Shown here one piece after another: positions 8,470 to 15,929 of a DNA stretch of 34,227 nucleotides (its first letter is position 1; each line of letters opens with the position of its first letter). The DNA lies in assembly GCA_028279895.1 (NCBI GenBank), contig JANQMY010000533.1:1-34227 (forward strand). The letters are read 5' to 3'. The notes below the pieces were generated by a model. It saw only the letters and a program-made list of their open reading frames with translations. It had not been told where the DNA came from and ran no database searches. The DNA is from Alphaproteobacteria bacterium (GTDB lineage: Bacteria; Pseudomonadota; Alphaproteobacteria; JANQMY01). The translations under genes and the position numbers were made by a program.

Positions 8470-9225
8470 ATGGCAGCAGATCTTGCTGGTAAAAGTGCGC
8501 TCGTAACGGGCGGAGGAACCGGTATCGGCAAAGCGACGGCCCTAAGATTTGCGGCGGCCGGATGTCGAGTGGTCATCTGCGGCAGGCGAGAGGCGCCGTT
8601 GGTGGATACCTGCCGCGCAGATTCCGACAAGATTTCTTTCGTCCAGGCGGATGTGGGCAATGACAACGAGCGTAGCGCAGCGCTCTCGGCAGCGATGGAG
8701 CGCCATGGCCGCCTAGATATTCTGGTCAACAATGCCGCCGCTGAAACGACAGCATCATTCGTCGACCACACAGAGGAGCAAATCGAACGACTGTTGCGCG
8801 TCAACTTACTCGCGCCAACGATGATGATCCACGAGGCTTTTCCACATCTTGCGGAAACCAAGGGATGCATCATCAATGTGTCATCAGCCGCCGCCCGTTA
8901 CCAAGGCATGCCGCCGGCGAACCTTGCCCCCTACGCCAGCACCAAGGCTGGACTCAACCAGCTTAGCCGAGTGCTCGCAACGGAACTCGGCCCGATGGGC
9001 ATTCGGGTGAATGTGGTTTCGCCGGGACTGACGGACACAGAAATCGCGGCCGAGGCCATCAACAATTCTGAATTCCTTGCGGGTCTGACTGCGATCACAC
9101 CATTAGGCCGGGTAGGCACAGCCGACGATATCGCCCGAGTTATCTACTTCTTGGCGACCGATGAAGCACGTTGGGTCACGGGACAAGTCATCGATGCGTC
9201 CGGCGGCTTTTGGCTTTCAAACTAG
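8470..9225 (+). CDS. short-chain dehydrogenase/reductase, first gene of the sulfotransferase operon
   Basis: A 251-residue classical SDR. It has TGGGTGIG, NNAA in place of NNAG, a serine in INVSSAA and the YASTK catalytic Tyr/Lys pair. It ends in the usual GQVIDASGG strand near the C-terminus. ICGRR after the second strand suggests NADP preference, unlike the two leftward SDRs. The ATG at 8470 is preceded by GGGGAGAGG and is preferred over an upstream in-frame codon at 8446. The sulfotransferase start follows its stop by 16 nt. It is not close to the tandem SDR pair and was probably recruited separately. Confidence 0.92.
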   Translation: MAADLAGKSALVTGGGTGIGKATALRFAAAGCRVVICGRREAPLVDTCRADSDKISFVQADVGNDNERSAALSAAMERHGRLDILVNNAAAETTASFVDHTEEQIERLLRVNLLAPTMMIHEAFPHLAETKGCIINVSSAAARYQGMPPANLAPYASTKAGLNQLSRVLATELGPMGIRVNVVSPGLTDTEIAAEAINNSEFLAGLTAITPLGRVGTADDIARVIYFLATDEARWVTGQVIDASGGFWLSN

Positions 9226-9241
9226 GCATGAAGACGAACTT

Positions 9242-10408
9242 ATGAACAGCATTTTGCGAACCAACGAAGCAGCCTTCGATTTCGATCATGTGGTTAAGTC
9301 GGCCAGGCAAAATGCCGGCCTTGACGATTTCGGGCCCGACCCGTTCGAAGAACCACTCCGCATGCTTCTAAAGTGTGCCGCTAGCGAGGTTCGCTATAAG
9401 CCAGCCGGATTGATGAACTTCGAAATGAGTGTGCAGCGGTGGCTGGTGAATCGCCTGCGCTATGCCGACGCGATAAAACGTGATCCTGAAATTTTGGACG
9501 AAGACGTTTCAGACCCAATCATAATTTTGGGTATGCCCCGTACGGGCACAACCAAACTTCAGCGCATGATGTCTGCAGACCCAACGGCTCTCTCCTTGCC
9601 GCTCTGGAAGGTACAAAACCCCGCGCCCTTTCCGGACGAAGTTCCTGGCAAGCCCAAGGGGCGCATCGCTTTTGCCCGCGCCATTCAAGAAGCCCAACTT
9701 GAAAACAATCCGGAGTTCCTGGCGTCTCATGAACGAGCCGCTGAGGAAGCCGAAGAAGATTCCGACTTGCTCCTCTTCGCCTTAGATTACTTGATGATGT
9801 ACATCATCACGCCGTCGCCCACATTGCTTACTTGGCTCCGTGGCCGGACCAGTTTGAACGCTTATTCATTCCAGGCGAAGTTGCTGCGGTTCCTTCAATG
9901 GCAAGAAGGAGGCAAGAAAGGACGCCGCTGGATCCTTAAGAATCCAGGACACATCGGCAATCTAGATTCGATTGCCGATGTTTATCCCAATGCCACGATG
10001 GTCCACTTGCACCGTAACCTACTTGATGTGGTGCCGTCTTACTGCCGGCTGATTGAGTCGATCCATCAAGAATTGTTCGAAGATGTGGATCCATTGTGGA
10101 TTGGCCAAGACACACTGAATTACTGGGGGCCTGAGTTCAAACGGCAAGCCACCCAACGTCAATCACTAGCTGACGGCGTTAGATTGATGGATGCGTCTTA
10201 TGACAGCGTGGTGAGCGATCCGCTGAGCATTGTCGAAGAAGTCTACGAGTTGGCTGGAACGCCACTGTCCGACAACAGCAAAAGTGCCATGATCGCCTGG
10301 AACGAACAAAACACTCAGCATAAGCACGGTAAGCCCGACTACTCGATGGAACGCTATGGATTAACTGAAGCATCGATCGAAGAGGCATTTGGAACTTTGG
10401 ATAGATAG
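9242..10408 (+). CDS. sulfotransferase family protein
   Basis: A 388-residue PAPS-dependent sulfotransferase-fold protein. The 5'-phosphosulfate loop is IILGMPRTGTTKLQRM (about residues 94-109). The 3'-phosphate region is MVHLHRNLLDVVPSYCRL, with the conserved Arg and Ser, preceded by RWILKNPGH. It belongs to the large bacterial group (Sulfotransfer_3-like) whose acceptors are mostly unknown. The ATG at 9242 is chosen because it begins 16 nt after the SDR stop; an upstream in-frame start would overlap that gene. Within this operon it may sulfate a hydroxyl group on the cluster's substrate. Many members are uncharacterised, and some may not be true PAPS enzymes. Confidence 0.9.
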   Translation: MNSILRTNEAAFDFDHVVKSARQNAGLDDFGPDPFEEPLRMLLKCAASEVRYKPAGLMNFEMSVQRWLVNRLRYADAIKRDPEILDEDVSDPIIILGMPRTGTTKLQRMMSADPTALSLPLWKVQNPAPFPDEVPGKPKGRIAFARAIQEAQLENNPEFLASHERAAEEAEEDSDLLLFALDYLMMYIITPSPTLLTWLRGRTSLNAYSFQAKLLRFLQWQEGGKKGRRWILKNPGHIGNLDSIADVYPNATMVHLHRNLLDVVPSYCRLIESIHQELFEDVDPLWIGQDTLNYWGPEFKRQATQRQSLADGVRLMDASYDSVVSDPLSIVEEVYELAGTPLSDNSKSAMIAWNEQNTQHKHGKPDYSMERYGLTEASIEEAFGTLDR

Positions 10409-10417
10409 CGAGGGCAG

Positions 10418-11605
10418 ATGACCAAAAAGGATGAAATTGCTCCGCATGTGGAAGAGCTGACGGAACTTTACCTCTCTGCATTTCGCGAGTCGGCCAATCG
10501 TCATTGCCAAGGGTGGCATAACGAGGATGGCGGCGCTACCGCGATGGAGGGGCTGCGGCAGACGTTTCGATTAGCGAACGCAGGACACCTCATGCATTTG
10601 GAAGGTGATCCGGCATATCCTTTGCTGATCAAGAACCAGTCCCTCCAGCGCCAGATGCAGTCTCCGTCTGTTGACGCGGTCTATCACTGGGCGCCGATCC
10701 ACGGCGACTACAGCTATCGGATCCGGGGAAAACGCGGCTCAGCGCACATTTTCCAAGTGGCTGTTTATGAAGGGTGCAGCAGCCGTTATCCCGATTTTAA
10801 AATCGTCTGCGAGCGGGACAATACCGAAGACGACGCCTTGGCAGCCGACAAAGAATTGGACATTGTCCTGAGCAAAGGTAAGCGCGACGGCACTTGGTTT
10901 CAGCTCCCCGACGGGCCAGGTGAGCTGTATATTCGCCAGTATTATTATGATTGGGACACGGAAGAACCGGCCGACTTGTGGATTGAGCGTGAGGGGGCCA
11001 CGTATCCCCCGCCTCCTCTAAACGTAGAGCCCATTCGCGAAGGGGTGAAGCGCGTTGCGGGTTGGATAAATGTTCAGACCAATGTTTACAAGAACTACGT
11101 CCAGTCCTATCTGGACTCGGATCCTTCCCAATTGCCCGCCATTTCGATTCCGGGCGCCTTTGAAGGAACCAAATATTTGAATGGGCATTTCCGTTGCGGC
11201 ACAGACGAAGCCGTAATAATGGAATTGGAAGCGCCACGAGCCCCTTATTGGGGATTCCAGCTTGGGAATCTGCAATGGGAGGCCTTCGACTATTATGTAC
11301 GCCAGACATCCCTCAATGGACATCAAGCACATATCGACGAGGATGGGATGTTTCGTTGCGTCATAAGTCATCGGGACCCGGGCGTGCCGAATTGGATGGA
11401 TACCGGTGGAAGACCGCTTGGGCTTATCTTAGGGCGGTATTTCAAGTCCGAAACCGCCCCTACTCCCCAGCTGCGCGTCGTGCCTTTCGACGACGTTCGT
11501 GACCATCTTCCGAACACGACGCCGAGAATTTCAGAGGAACAAAGGCAGCAGCAGCTTCGGGGCCGGCTTATTTCGGCACACAGAAGGCGCTGCAGCGACC
11601 AATAG
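10418..11605 (+). CDS. DUF1214 domain protein
   Basis: A 395-residue protein with no signal peptide or membrane segment. The C-terminal half matches my recollection of DUF1214: PRAPYWGFQLGNLQWEAFDY, a run of polar residues, HIDEDGMFRCVISHRDPGVP, then NWMDTGGRPLGLILGRYF. The N-terminal half includes DAVYHWAPIHGDYSYRIRG. GAGGGCAG sits next to the ATG, and the sulfotransferase stop is 9 nt upstream, so the two are translationally close. Sulfotransferase-DUF1214 pairs recur in proteobacterial and actinobacterial catabolic clusters as I recall, but the biochemical role of DUF1214 is not established. The final ~20 residues are basic and poorly conserved-looking. Confidence 0.85.
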   Translation: MTKKDEIAPHVEELTELYLSAFRESANRHCQGWHNEDGGATAMEGLRQTFRLANAGHLMHLEGDPAYPLLIKNQSLQRQMQSPSVDAVYHWAPIHGDYSYRIRGKRGSAHIFQVAVYEGCSSRYPDFKIVCERDNTEDDALAADKELDIVLSKGKRDGTWFQLPDGPGELYIRQYYYDWDTEEPADLWIEREGATYPPPPLNVEPIREGVKRVAGWINVQTNVYKNYVQSYLDSDPSQLPAISIPGAFEGTKYLNGHFRCGTDEAVIMELEAPRAPYWGFQLGNLQWEAFDYYVRQTSLNGHQAHIDEDGMFRCVISHRDPGVPNWMDTGGRPLGLILGRYFKSETAPTPQLRVVPFDDVRDHLPNTTPRISEEQRQQQLRGRLISAHRRRCSDQ

Positions 11606-11621
11606 CAGTTTGGGAAAACAG

Positions 11622-12020
11622 ATGGGCAAGAACCTGGATACCATGAAAAAGTTCTTGGCGCAGTTTCAATCGGGGGATTGGGAGGGTGCCTGTGAAAACT
11701 ATGTGGCGGAGGACTTCGAATGCCATGAACCACCAGGGCTTCCCCAGGAAGGCGTGTTCCGGGGGCGCGATGCCTCCATGCAGGTGAGCAACATTTATCA
11801 CGGTATATGGGACGTTTCGATCGACGATCAGCAGTACTGGGAAGCCGAGGATGCCGGCATTGTTTTCAGCCGGTATGTGATCACCTGGACGTCCAAAGAA
11901 ACCGGCAAATCAATCACTCAGCCGATTTCGGAAATGAATTATTTCAAGGATGGAAAAATCGCCAAGATGGAAGTTTTCCACTTTAATCCGATTGGACTGC
12001 TGGGAACCCTATCTGACTGA
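11622..12020 (+). CDS. SnoaL-like / NTF2-fold protein
   Basis: A 132-residue single-domain protein of the SnoaL/NTF2 cone fold. It starts with a helix (LDTMKKFLAQFQSGDWEGAC), followed by YVAEDFECHEPPGLP, then RDASMQVSNIYHGIWDVSI and the terminal strands SEMNYFKDGKIAKMEVFHF. This fold includes cyclases, isomerases such as ketosteroid isomerase, dehydratases and non-enzymatic ligand binders. The ATG at 11622 follows the DUF1214 stop by 16 nt with GGGAA upstream. It is the last gene of the operon before a gene-free stretch. A role in isomerising a ring or enol intermediate is possible but unproven. Confidence 0.83.
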   Translation: MGKNLDTMKKFLAQFQSGDWEGACENYVAEDFECHEPPGLPQEGVFRGRDASMQVSNIYHGIWDVSIDDQQYWEAEDAGIVFSRYVITWTSKETGKSITQPISEMNYFKDGKIAKMEVFHFNPIGLLGTLSD

Positions 12021-12360
12021 AAAGTGTCTGCAAGTCTGGGTCCTTCCAAGATCCGGCTCCTATACGGGTGCTTTGTGCGCGCGCCTTCGCTAGTTGGGGT
12101 CAAATTTTTTCCATACAACGAAATTGCATATGCAGGCGTTTGTTGGACATGACCGCAACTCTGCAAACCATTCTCTGACCTGTATTTTTTCAAGCCGGAC
12201 ATGTTGGACATTACATTTCTCTTTTGGAGAAAAGGAAAAAGGAGTTGTAGAGAACGTGTGAATTTGAACCGCCTGCCGATCCGTTACTATTCCGTTGCCA
12301 GCCGATTTTTGGCCTTGGATTTGCGGTTCAATTTCAACGACTTAAAGCGAGAAGACCACT
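12021..12360. other. gene-free, AT-rich stretch before the tRNA fragment
   Basis: No convincing gene is seen. Short open frames here have no start site or recognisable protein. GTTGGACAT occurs twice exactly 60 bp apart (12143 and 12203). No integrase gene or 5' tRNA half is visible. If the tRNA fragment is an attachment site, this would be the terminal DNA of the integrated element. Confidence 0.5.
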
Positions 12361-12407
12361 GCTTTGTAATCAGGGGGTCGGGGGTTCAAGTCCCTCAGCC
12401 GGCACCA
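12361..12407 (+). pseudogene. 3' half of tRNA-Thr(UGU), candidate attachment-site remnant
   Basis: The sequence runs from the anticodon loop (anticodon TGT at 12365-12367) through a 5-nt variable loop to a complete T-arm. The T-arm has GGGGG at 12380-12384, loop TTCAAGT, and CCCTC at 12392-12396. It then has the acceptor 3' strand AGCCGGC, discriminator A and CCA ending at 12407. No matching D-arm or GCCGGCT acceptor 5' strand lies about 35 bases upstream, where it should be. The 5' side of the anticodon stem is also mismatched (C against T). It is therefore a fragment and not a functional tRNA. Similarity stopping at the anticodon loop is typical of tyrosine-integrase att sites. Confidence 0.78.
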
Positions 12408-12418
12408 CCGCGCATAAC

Positions 12419-13072
12419 TCATGATCGGGTCTTAGAGGTCCGGAACGGTCTGATGATGTGCTTGAACGGCGTGTCTGCCGCCCGTTCCACATGGTCCAAT
12501 CTGTCTTGGCCATAGAACATGTCGCCATCCACGAAAAAGGTGGGCGAGCCCATGACGCCGCGCGAAATCGCTTCGTCGGTATTCGCGGCGTATTGCGCCC
12601 CAGTTTGCTCGCCTTCGGCGGATGCCAACAGCCGTGGCGCATCCAACCCCTGCCGCGATGCGATGTCAGAGACTGTATCCGCGTCCGACAAATCGGCGCC
12701 CTCCGTCCAATGCGCACTCATGAACCGGTGCGCCAGATCATCAACAGGCAGTTCTTCATGCAGCGCGGCAATCAGTACACGGTTTGCAAGATCGGGCGGC
12801 TTGAAGTGGGCCCGCGGATACCGATCTGGAATAGACACGTTTCTGACCTGCGCCCAACGCTCGACTTCGCGCACAAAAAAGTAATTCGCGCGTTTTGGGG
12901 AGCGTGCCTCAAACGGCGTGATGCCCTGCCCTTCAATAACCTTGTCGAGATTTATAGGTCTATGTTCGATGCGGCGCCCTGTCCGCTCACTGACGCTTCT
13001 GAGTTCCTGCATGCCAAGATAGGCAAAAATCGAGTGTGTCGAATAATAGAACTGAATTTTGGCTGCGGTCAT
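12419..13072 (-). CDS. 2-hydroxychromene-2-carboxylate isomerase-like protein (DsbA/thioredoxin fold)
   Basis: A 217-residue kappa-class-GST/DsbA-fold protein. The N-terminus FYYSTHSIFAYLGMQEL matches the FYYDxxSPxAYLG entry of HCCA isomerases, with Ser where DsbA has catalytic Cys. The C-terminal block is GVMGSPTFFVDGDMFYGQ followed by DRLDHVE, typical of this family. HCCA isomerase acts in naphthalene degradation with glutathione, but many relatives have other or unknown roles. AGGTGG lies 6 nt before the ATG. It follows feoB by 33 nt on the same strand, which is probably incidental to iron transport. Its 3' end is close to the tRNA fragment, so it would be the first backbone gene after the putative island. 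Confidence 0.87.
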   Translation of the reverse strand: MTAAKIQFYYSTHSIFAYLGMQELRSVSERTGRRIEHRPINLDKVIEGQGITPFEARSPKRANYFFVREVERWAQVRNVSIPDRYPRAHFKPPDLANRVLIAALHEELPVDDLAHRFMSAHWTEGADLSDADTVSDIASRQGLDAPRLLASAEGEQTGAQYAANTDEAISRGVMGSPTFFVDGDMFYGQDRLDHVERAADTPFKHIIRPFRTSKTRS

Positions 13073-13105
13073 CGATATCCACCTGCGATCGATATTCTCC
13101 GAAGA

Positions 13106-14932
13106 TTACAGAAACGCGCGCGCGCCATGATACGTCAAACCGGCGGCCACATAGGCCAAAGCGACCAGATAGCCGAAAGCAAAGGCCGTCCACCGCCACG
13201 AGTTCGATTCCCGGCGGATGGTGGCAAGTGTGGCAAAGCACTGAGGCGCAAAGACGTACCAGGCAAGCAAGGCGAGTGCGGTTGGCAGGCTCCAAGCGGA
13301 CTGAAGCACCGCCGTAAGGCTTGTTACGTTCTCTTCCGCATTCTGTATCGCGTAGACAGTGCCCAACGCGCTCACAGCCACTTCGCGCGCGGCCATACCG
13401 GGGATGAGCGCGATGGCAATCTCCAGATTGAACCCGATCGGCGCAAGAATTGGTTCCAGCAGGCTGCCGATGCGGCCCGCAAAGGTCTCCCGCAGGTTTG
13501 TCGCCGAAGCGGGATAACTGGCTAGAAACCACAACAGGATCGAGGTGGCGAGGATGATCGTGCCGGCCCGCCGGATGAAGGCGTAGGCACGCGTCGCGAG
13601 GCCGATGAGATAGTCGCTCGGGTTCGGCAGTTTATAGGTGGGCAACTCCATGATCAGCGGTTGAGGGCGGCCTTTTGTAAGGGTTCGCTTGAGCACGAAA
13701 GCGACCACCACCGCACTGGCGATACCGGCCATGTAGAGACCAAACATCACCAGCCCCTGAAGGTTAAAGGGACCGACCGCCTCGCGTGGGATGAATGCCG
13801 CGATAATCAATGTATACACGGGCAAGCGGGCCGAGCACGTCATCAAGGGGGCGATCAAGATGGTCGTTAACCGGTCGCGTTCATTATCGATCACCCGCGC
13901 CGCCATAATGCCGGGAATAGCACACGCAAAGCTCGACAGAAGCGGAATAAACGCGCGCCCGTTCAAGCCCACACGCATCATCAACTCGTCCATGAGGAAC
14001 GCGGCACGCGCCATATATCCGGACGCTTCCAACAGCAGGATGAAGGCAAAAAGGATGACGATCTGCGGCAGAAAAATGACCACACTCCCGACCCCGGCGA
14101 TCACGCCGTCCACCAGCAGGCTTTGCACCCACCCGTCGGACAAGGTACCGCGAATCCATTCACCCGCCGCGATGGCACCGGCATCGATTGCATCCATAGG
14201 CGCCGCCGACCAAGAGAAAACGGCCTGGAACATCAAAAACAAAAGACCGAACAGGATGATCGGCCCAGTAATCGGATGCAGCGCGGCCCGATCAACCTCA
14301 TGGGTCATGCGATTGATGACAGGCTCCGTGAGAATGACATCCGATGCCATGGCACGGGCTTCGCGTTGTAGCTGTTTTAAGGTTGCGCCATCCCACGCGG
14401 CCGCCGGTGGCACGGGTTTTTCTTCCAACACACGATCAAGCCGCGACAGCAATTGCGTGCGGCCGGCCTTCCGGCTGGCGCGAGACGTGACGACCGGAAT
14501 GCCGAGACGCTCCTCCAGCTTCCCCACGTCAAGAACAAGTCCGTCCCGCTCGGCAAGATCGATCATGTTCAGCACAAGGACCATCGGCCGCTGTAAAGCG
14601 CATAACTGCAACACCGAGTGCAAATGCGTCCTGATATGCGACGCATCGACAAGAAGGAGCAACAGGTCGGGAAGTGCCTGCCCAGGCGTTTTGCCGGTCA
14701 ACAGATCAACGGCCACACGTTCGTCCATAGAGCGGGGCGTCAATCCATAAATACCCGGAAGGTCGACAATTTCGACTTTCCGTCCGCCGGGCGTTGTAAA
14801 CCGGCCCAGGCGAGTTTCGACGGTCACGCCGGGATAGTTCGCAACTTTCGCCCTTCCCCCGGTCAGTCCGTTAAACAAGGTGGATTTACCGCAATTAGGC
14901 GCCCCCACAAGGGCAAGACGCTGGGTACTCAA
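13106..14932 (-). CDS. feoB: ferrous iron transport protein B
   Basis: A 608-residue inner-membrane Fe(II) transporter with an N-terminal G domain. G1 is GAPNCGKST (10-18), the switch region is NYPGVTVE, G3 is DLPG (57-60) and G4 is NMID (122-125). After a helical linker come two nucleoside-recognition 'gate' segments. The first has SSFACAIPGIMAARV and the second PQCFATLATIRRES, with the conserved Cys residues. It is shorter than E. coli FeoB (773 residues), mainly in linker and C-terminal parts, but all core motifs are present. Its start overlaps the feoA stop by 4 nt, so translation is coupled. No FeoC gene is seen. Confidence 0.97.
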   Translation of the reverse strand: MSTQRLALVGAPNCGKSTLFNGLTGGRAKVANYPGVTVETRLGRFTTPGGRKVEIVDLPGIYGLTPRSMDERVAVDLLTGKTPGQALPDLLLLLVDASHIRTHLHSVLQLCALQRPMVLVLNMIDLAERDGLVLDVGKLEERLGIPVVTSRASRKAGRTQLLSRLDRVLEEKPVPPAAAWDGATLKQLQREARAMASDVILTEPVINRMTHEVDRAALHPITGPIILFGLLFLMFQAVFSWSAAPMDAIDAGAIAAGEWIRGTLSDGWVQSLLVDGVIAGVGSVVIFLPQIVILFAFILLLEASGYMARAAFLMDELMMRVGLNGRAFIPLLSSFACAIPGIMAARVIDNERDRLTTILIAPLMTCSARLPVYTLIIAAFIPREAVGPFNLQGLVMFGLYMAGIASAVVVAFVLKRTLTKGRPQPLIMELPTYKLPNPSDYLIGLATRAYAFIRRAGTIILATSILLWFLASYPASATNLRETFAGRIGSLLEPILAPIGFNLEIAIALIPGMAAREVAVSALGTVYAIQNAEENVTSLTAVLQSAWSLPTALALLAWYVFAPQCFATLATIRRESNSWRWTAFAFGYLVALAYVAAGLTYHGARAFL

Positions 14933-15162
14933 GCGACCTTCTCCACGGAAATAGCGGCAGCCTCCTCAGTACGCAGCGCGATAAGCGTCTGATTGAGGCG
15001 CACGCAGAGCGGCTTACGGGCGATCGGTCCATGGTGCACCACTTCCACCTCGTCGTCTTCGGCAAACCCGATTTCACGGAGTTTGGATTCCAGCTCCGGA
15101 TCTTCGGAAGAAATGTCGGTCACCCGGCCGACCGTGTTCTCGTCTAACTCGTGAAGGTGCAT
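14929..15162 (-). CDS. feoA: ferrous iron transport protein A
   Basis: A 77-residue SH3-like cytosolic protein that assists FeoB. It begins MHLHELDENTVGRVTDIS and includes LREIGFAEDDEVEVVHHGPI and VRLNQTLIALRTEEAAAI, the expected FeoA pattern. The ATG at 15162 is chosen because AAGGGA lies 5 nt upstream and the length fits the family. An upstream in-frame extension to 15243 would overlap the preceding gene. It overlaps feoB by 4 nt. The leader (15163-15239) shows no Fur-box like those of the fecI genes. It does hold two small palindromes, CAACACCATGTTG (15177-15189) and GTATCAGATAC (15215-15225), of unknown meaning. Confidence 0.93.
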   Translation of the reverse strand: MHLHELDENTVGRVTDISSEDPELESKLREIGFAEDDEVEVVHHGPIARKPLCVRLNQTLIALRTEEAAAISVEKVA

Positions 15163-15239
15163 GAATTTCCCTTGGTCAACACCATGTTGCATATGAACAG
15201 CCGGTCTGCAATCCGTATCAGATACGCCGCGGGCCGCGA

Positions 15240-15929
15240 TCACGCAGGCTCAATGATTGCCTGGTTGGCTGCCGCGGAATCAATCCGGCGGGCGAGTCCT
15301 TCGAGCGTGACCGATTTTACGGCGGGCGGACCGGACACCAGTGTCAGCCACGGATCATTGTCGTCCAACGCCAAAGACCAATCGGCCCGGCACTCATCGG
15401 GCACACTCACGGTCACGCTGGCGACAGCCGTGGCACCATTCTCGTGCGTAATTGTTTGTGGGCGCGGATCCGGCTGATAAGCGCCCATGAGAATGGGCAG
15501 CGCCGGATTGTGTGGAAACGCCGTTTGCGTCGTAATCGATACGCTGTCCGGAGGCGTTCGCTGATTTTTGACGGGACCAAAAATCTTCATCCCCATTTCG
15601 CGCAGGCGCTTCACTTCCGGCGTTACACTGCCCTCGTGGGTTTCAATCGCGAAGTCACACCAACCTTCCGGCGCCGCCCGCCAGGCATCGAAGCGGCGCA
15701 GCATGCCTCGCGGCGAAACAATTTTCATCAGCCAACGGAATATAGCTGGCGGCTGAGCCTTTTTCATGTCGATCAGCTCGATAAATGGTCCGTTTTCGAA
15801 CCAGATGAGCGCGTTGATTGCCTTGCCCGGCGCATCGCCGAGCTGGACGGTAAAGCCTAGATCTTCCCACCCTTTCACCGCGGCATCGAGATCATGGACT
15901 TTGCAAAGGATATGGCTGCTGCGCATCAT
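15240..15929 (-). CDS. VOC / glyoxalase-like domain protein
   Basis: A 229-residue protein beginning MMRSSHILCKVHDLDAAV, followed by WEDLGFTVQLGD and LIWFENGPFIELIDM. This is the paired-module pattern of the larger 'glyoxalase-like' VOC group (Glyoxalase_3 type). The second half, with LPILMGAYQPDPRPQTITHE, may be a degenerate second module. Candidate metal ligands are the H in SHIL and the E in FIELI. The start overlaps the stop of the upstream LLM oxidoreductase in an ATGA arrangement, so the two are translationally coupled and may act on the same compound. The reaction is unknown. Confidence 0.83.
   Translation of the reverse strand: MMRSSHILCKVHDLDAAVKGWEDLGFTVQLGDAPGKAINALIWFENGPFIELIDMKKAQPPAIFRWLMKIVSPRGMLRRFDAWRAAPEGWCDFAIETHEGSVTPEVKRLREMGMKIFGPVKNQRTPPDSVSITTQTAFPHNPALPILMGAYQPDPRPQTITHENGATAVASVTVSVPDECRADWSLALDDNDPWLTLVSGPPAVKSVTLEGLARRIDSAAANQAIIEPA

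Noticed and set aside
12301..12407. A complete tRNA with its 5' end at GCCGATT near 12301
   Set aside because: The acceptor would pair only imperfectly, the gene would be 107 nt long, and no D-arm is visible.
12201..12515. Plus-strand open frame of 104 codons
   Set aside because: It has no recognisable domain and runs through the tRNA fragment (RGSGVQVPQPAP); it is treated as non-coding.
12370..12717. Open frame ending AVVPAEGLEPPTP on the minus strand
   Set aside because: That ending is the antisense translation of the tRNA 3' half, and the rest lies within the isomerase gene in another frame.
15177..15189. CAACACCATGTTG in the feoA leader, similar to the operator at 5260
   Set aside because: It has a 3-nt instead of a 4-nt spacer, lacks the GATT end, and sits next to the ribosome site; the match is too short to claim co-regulation.
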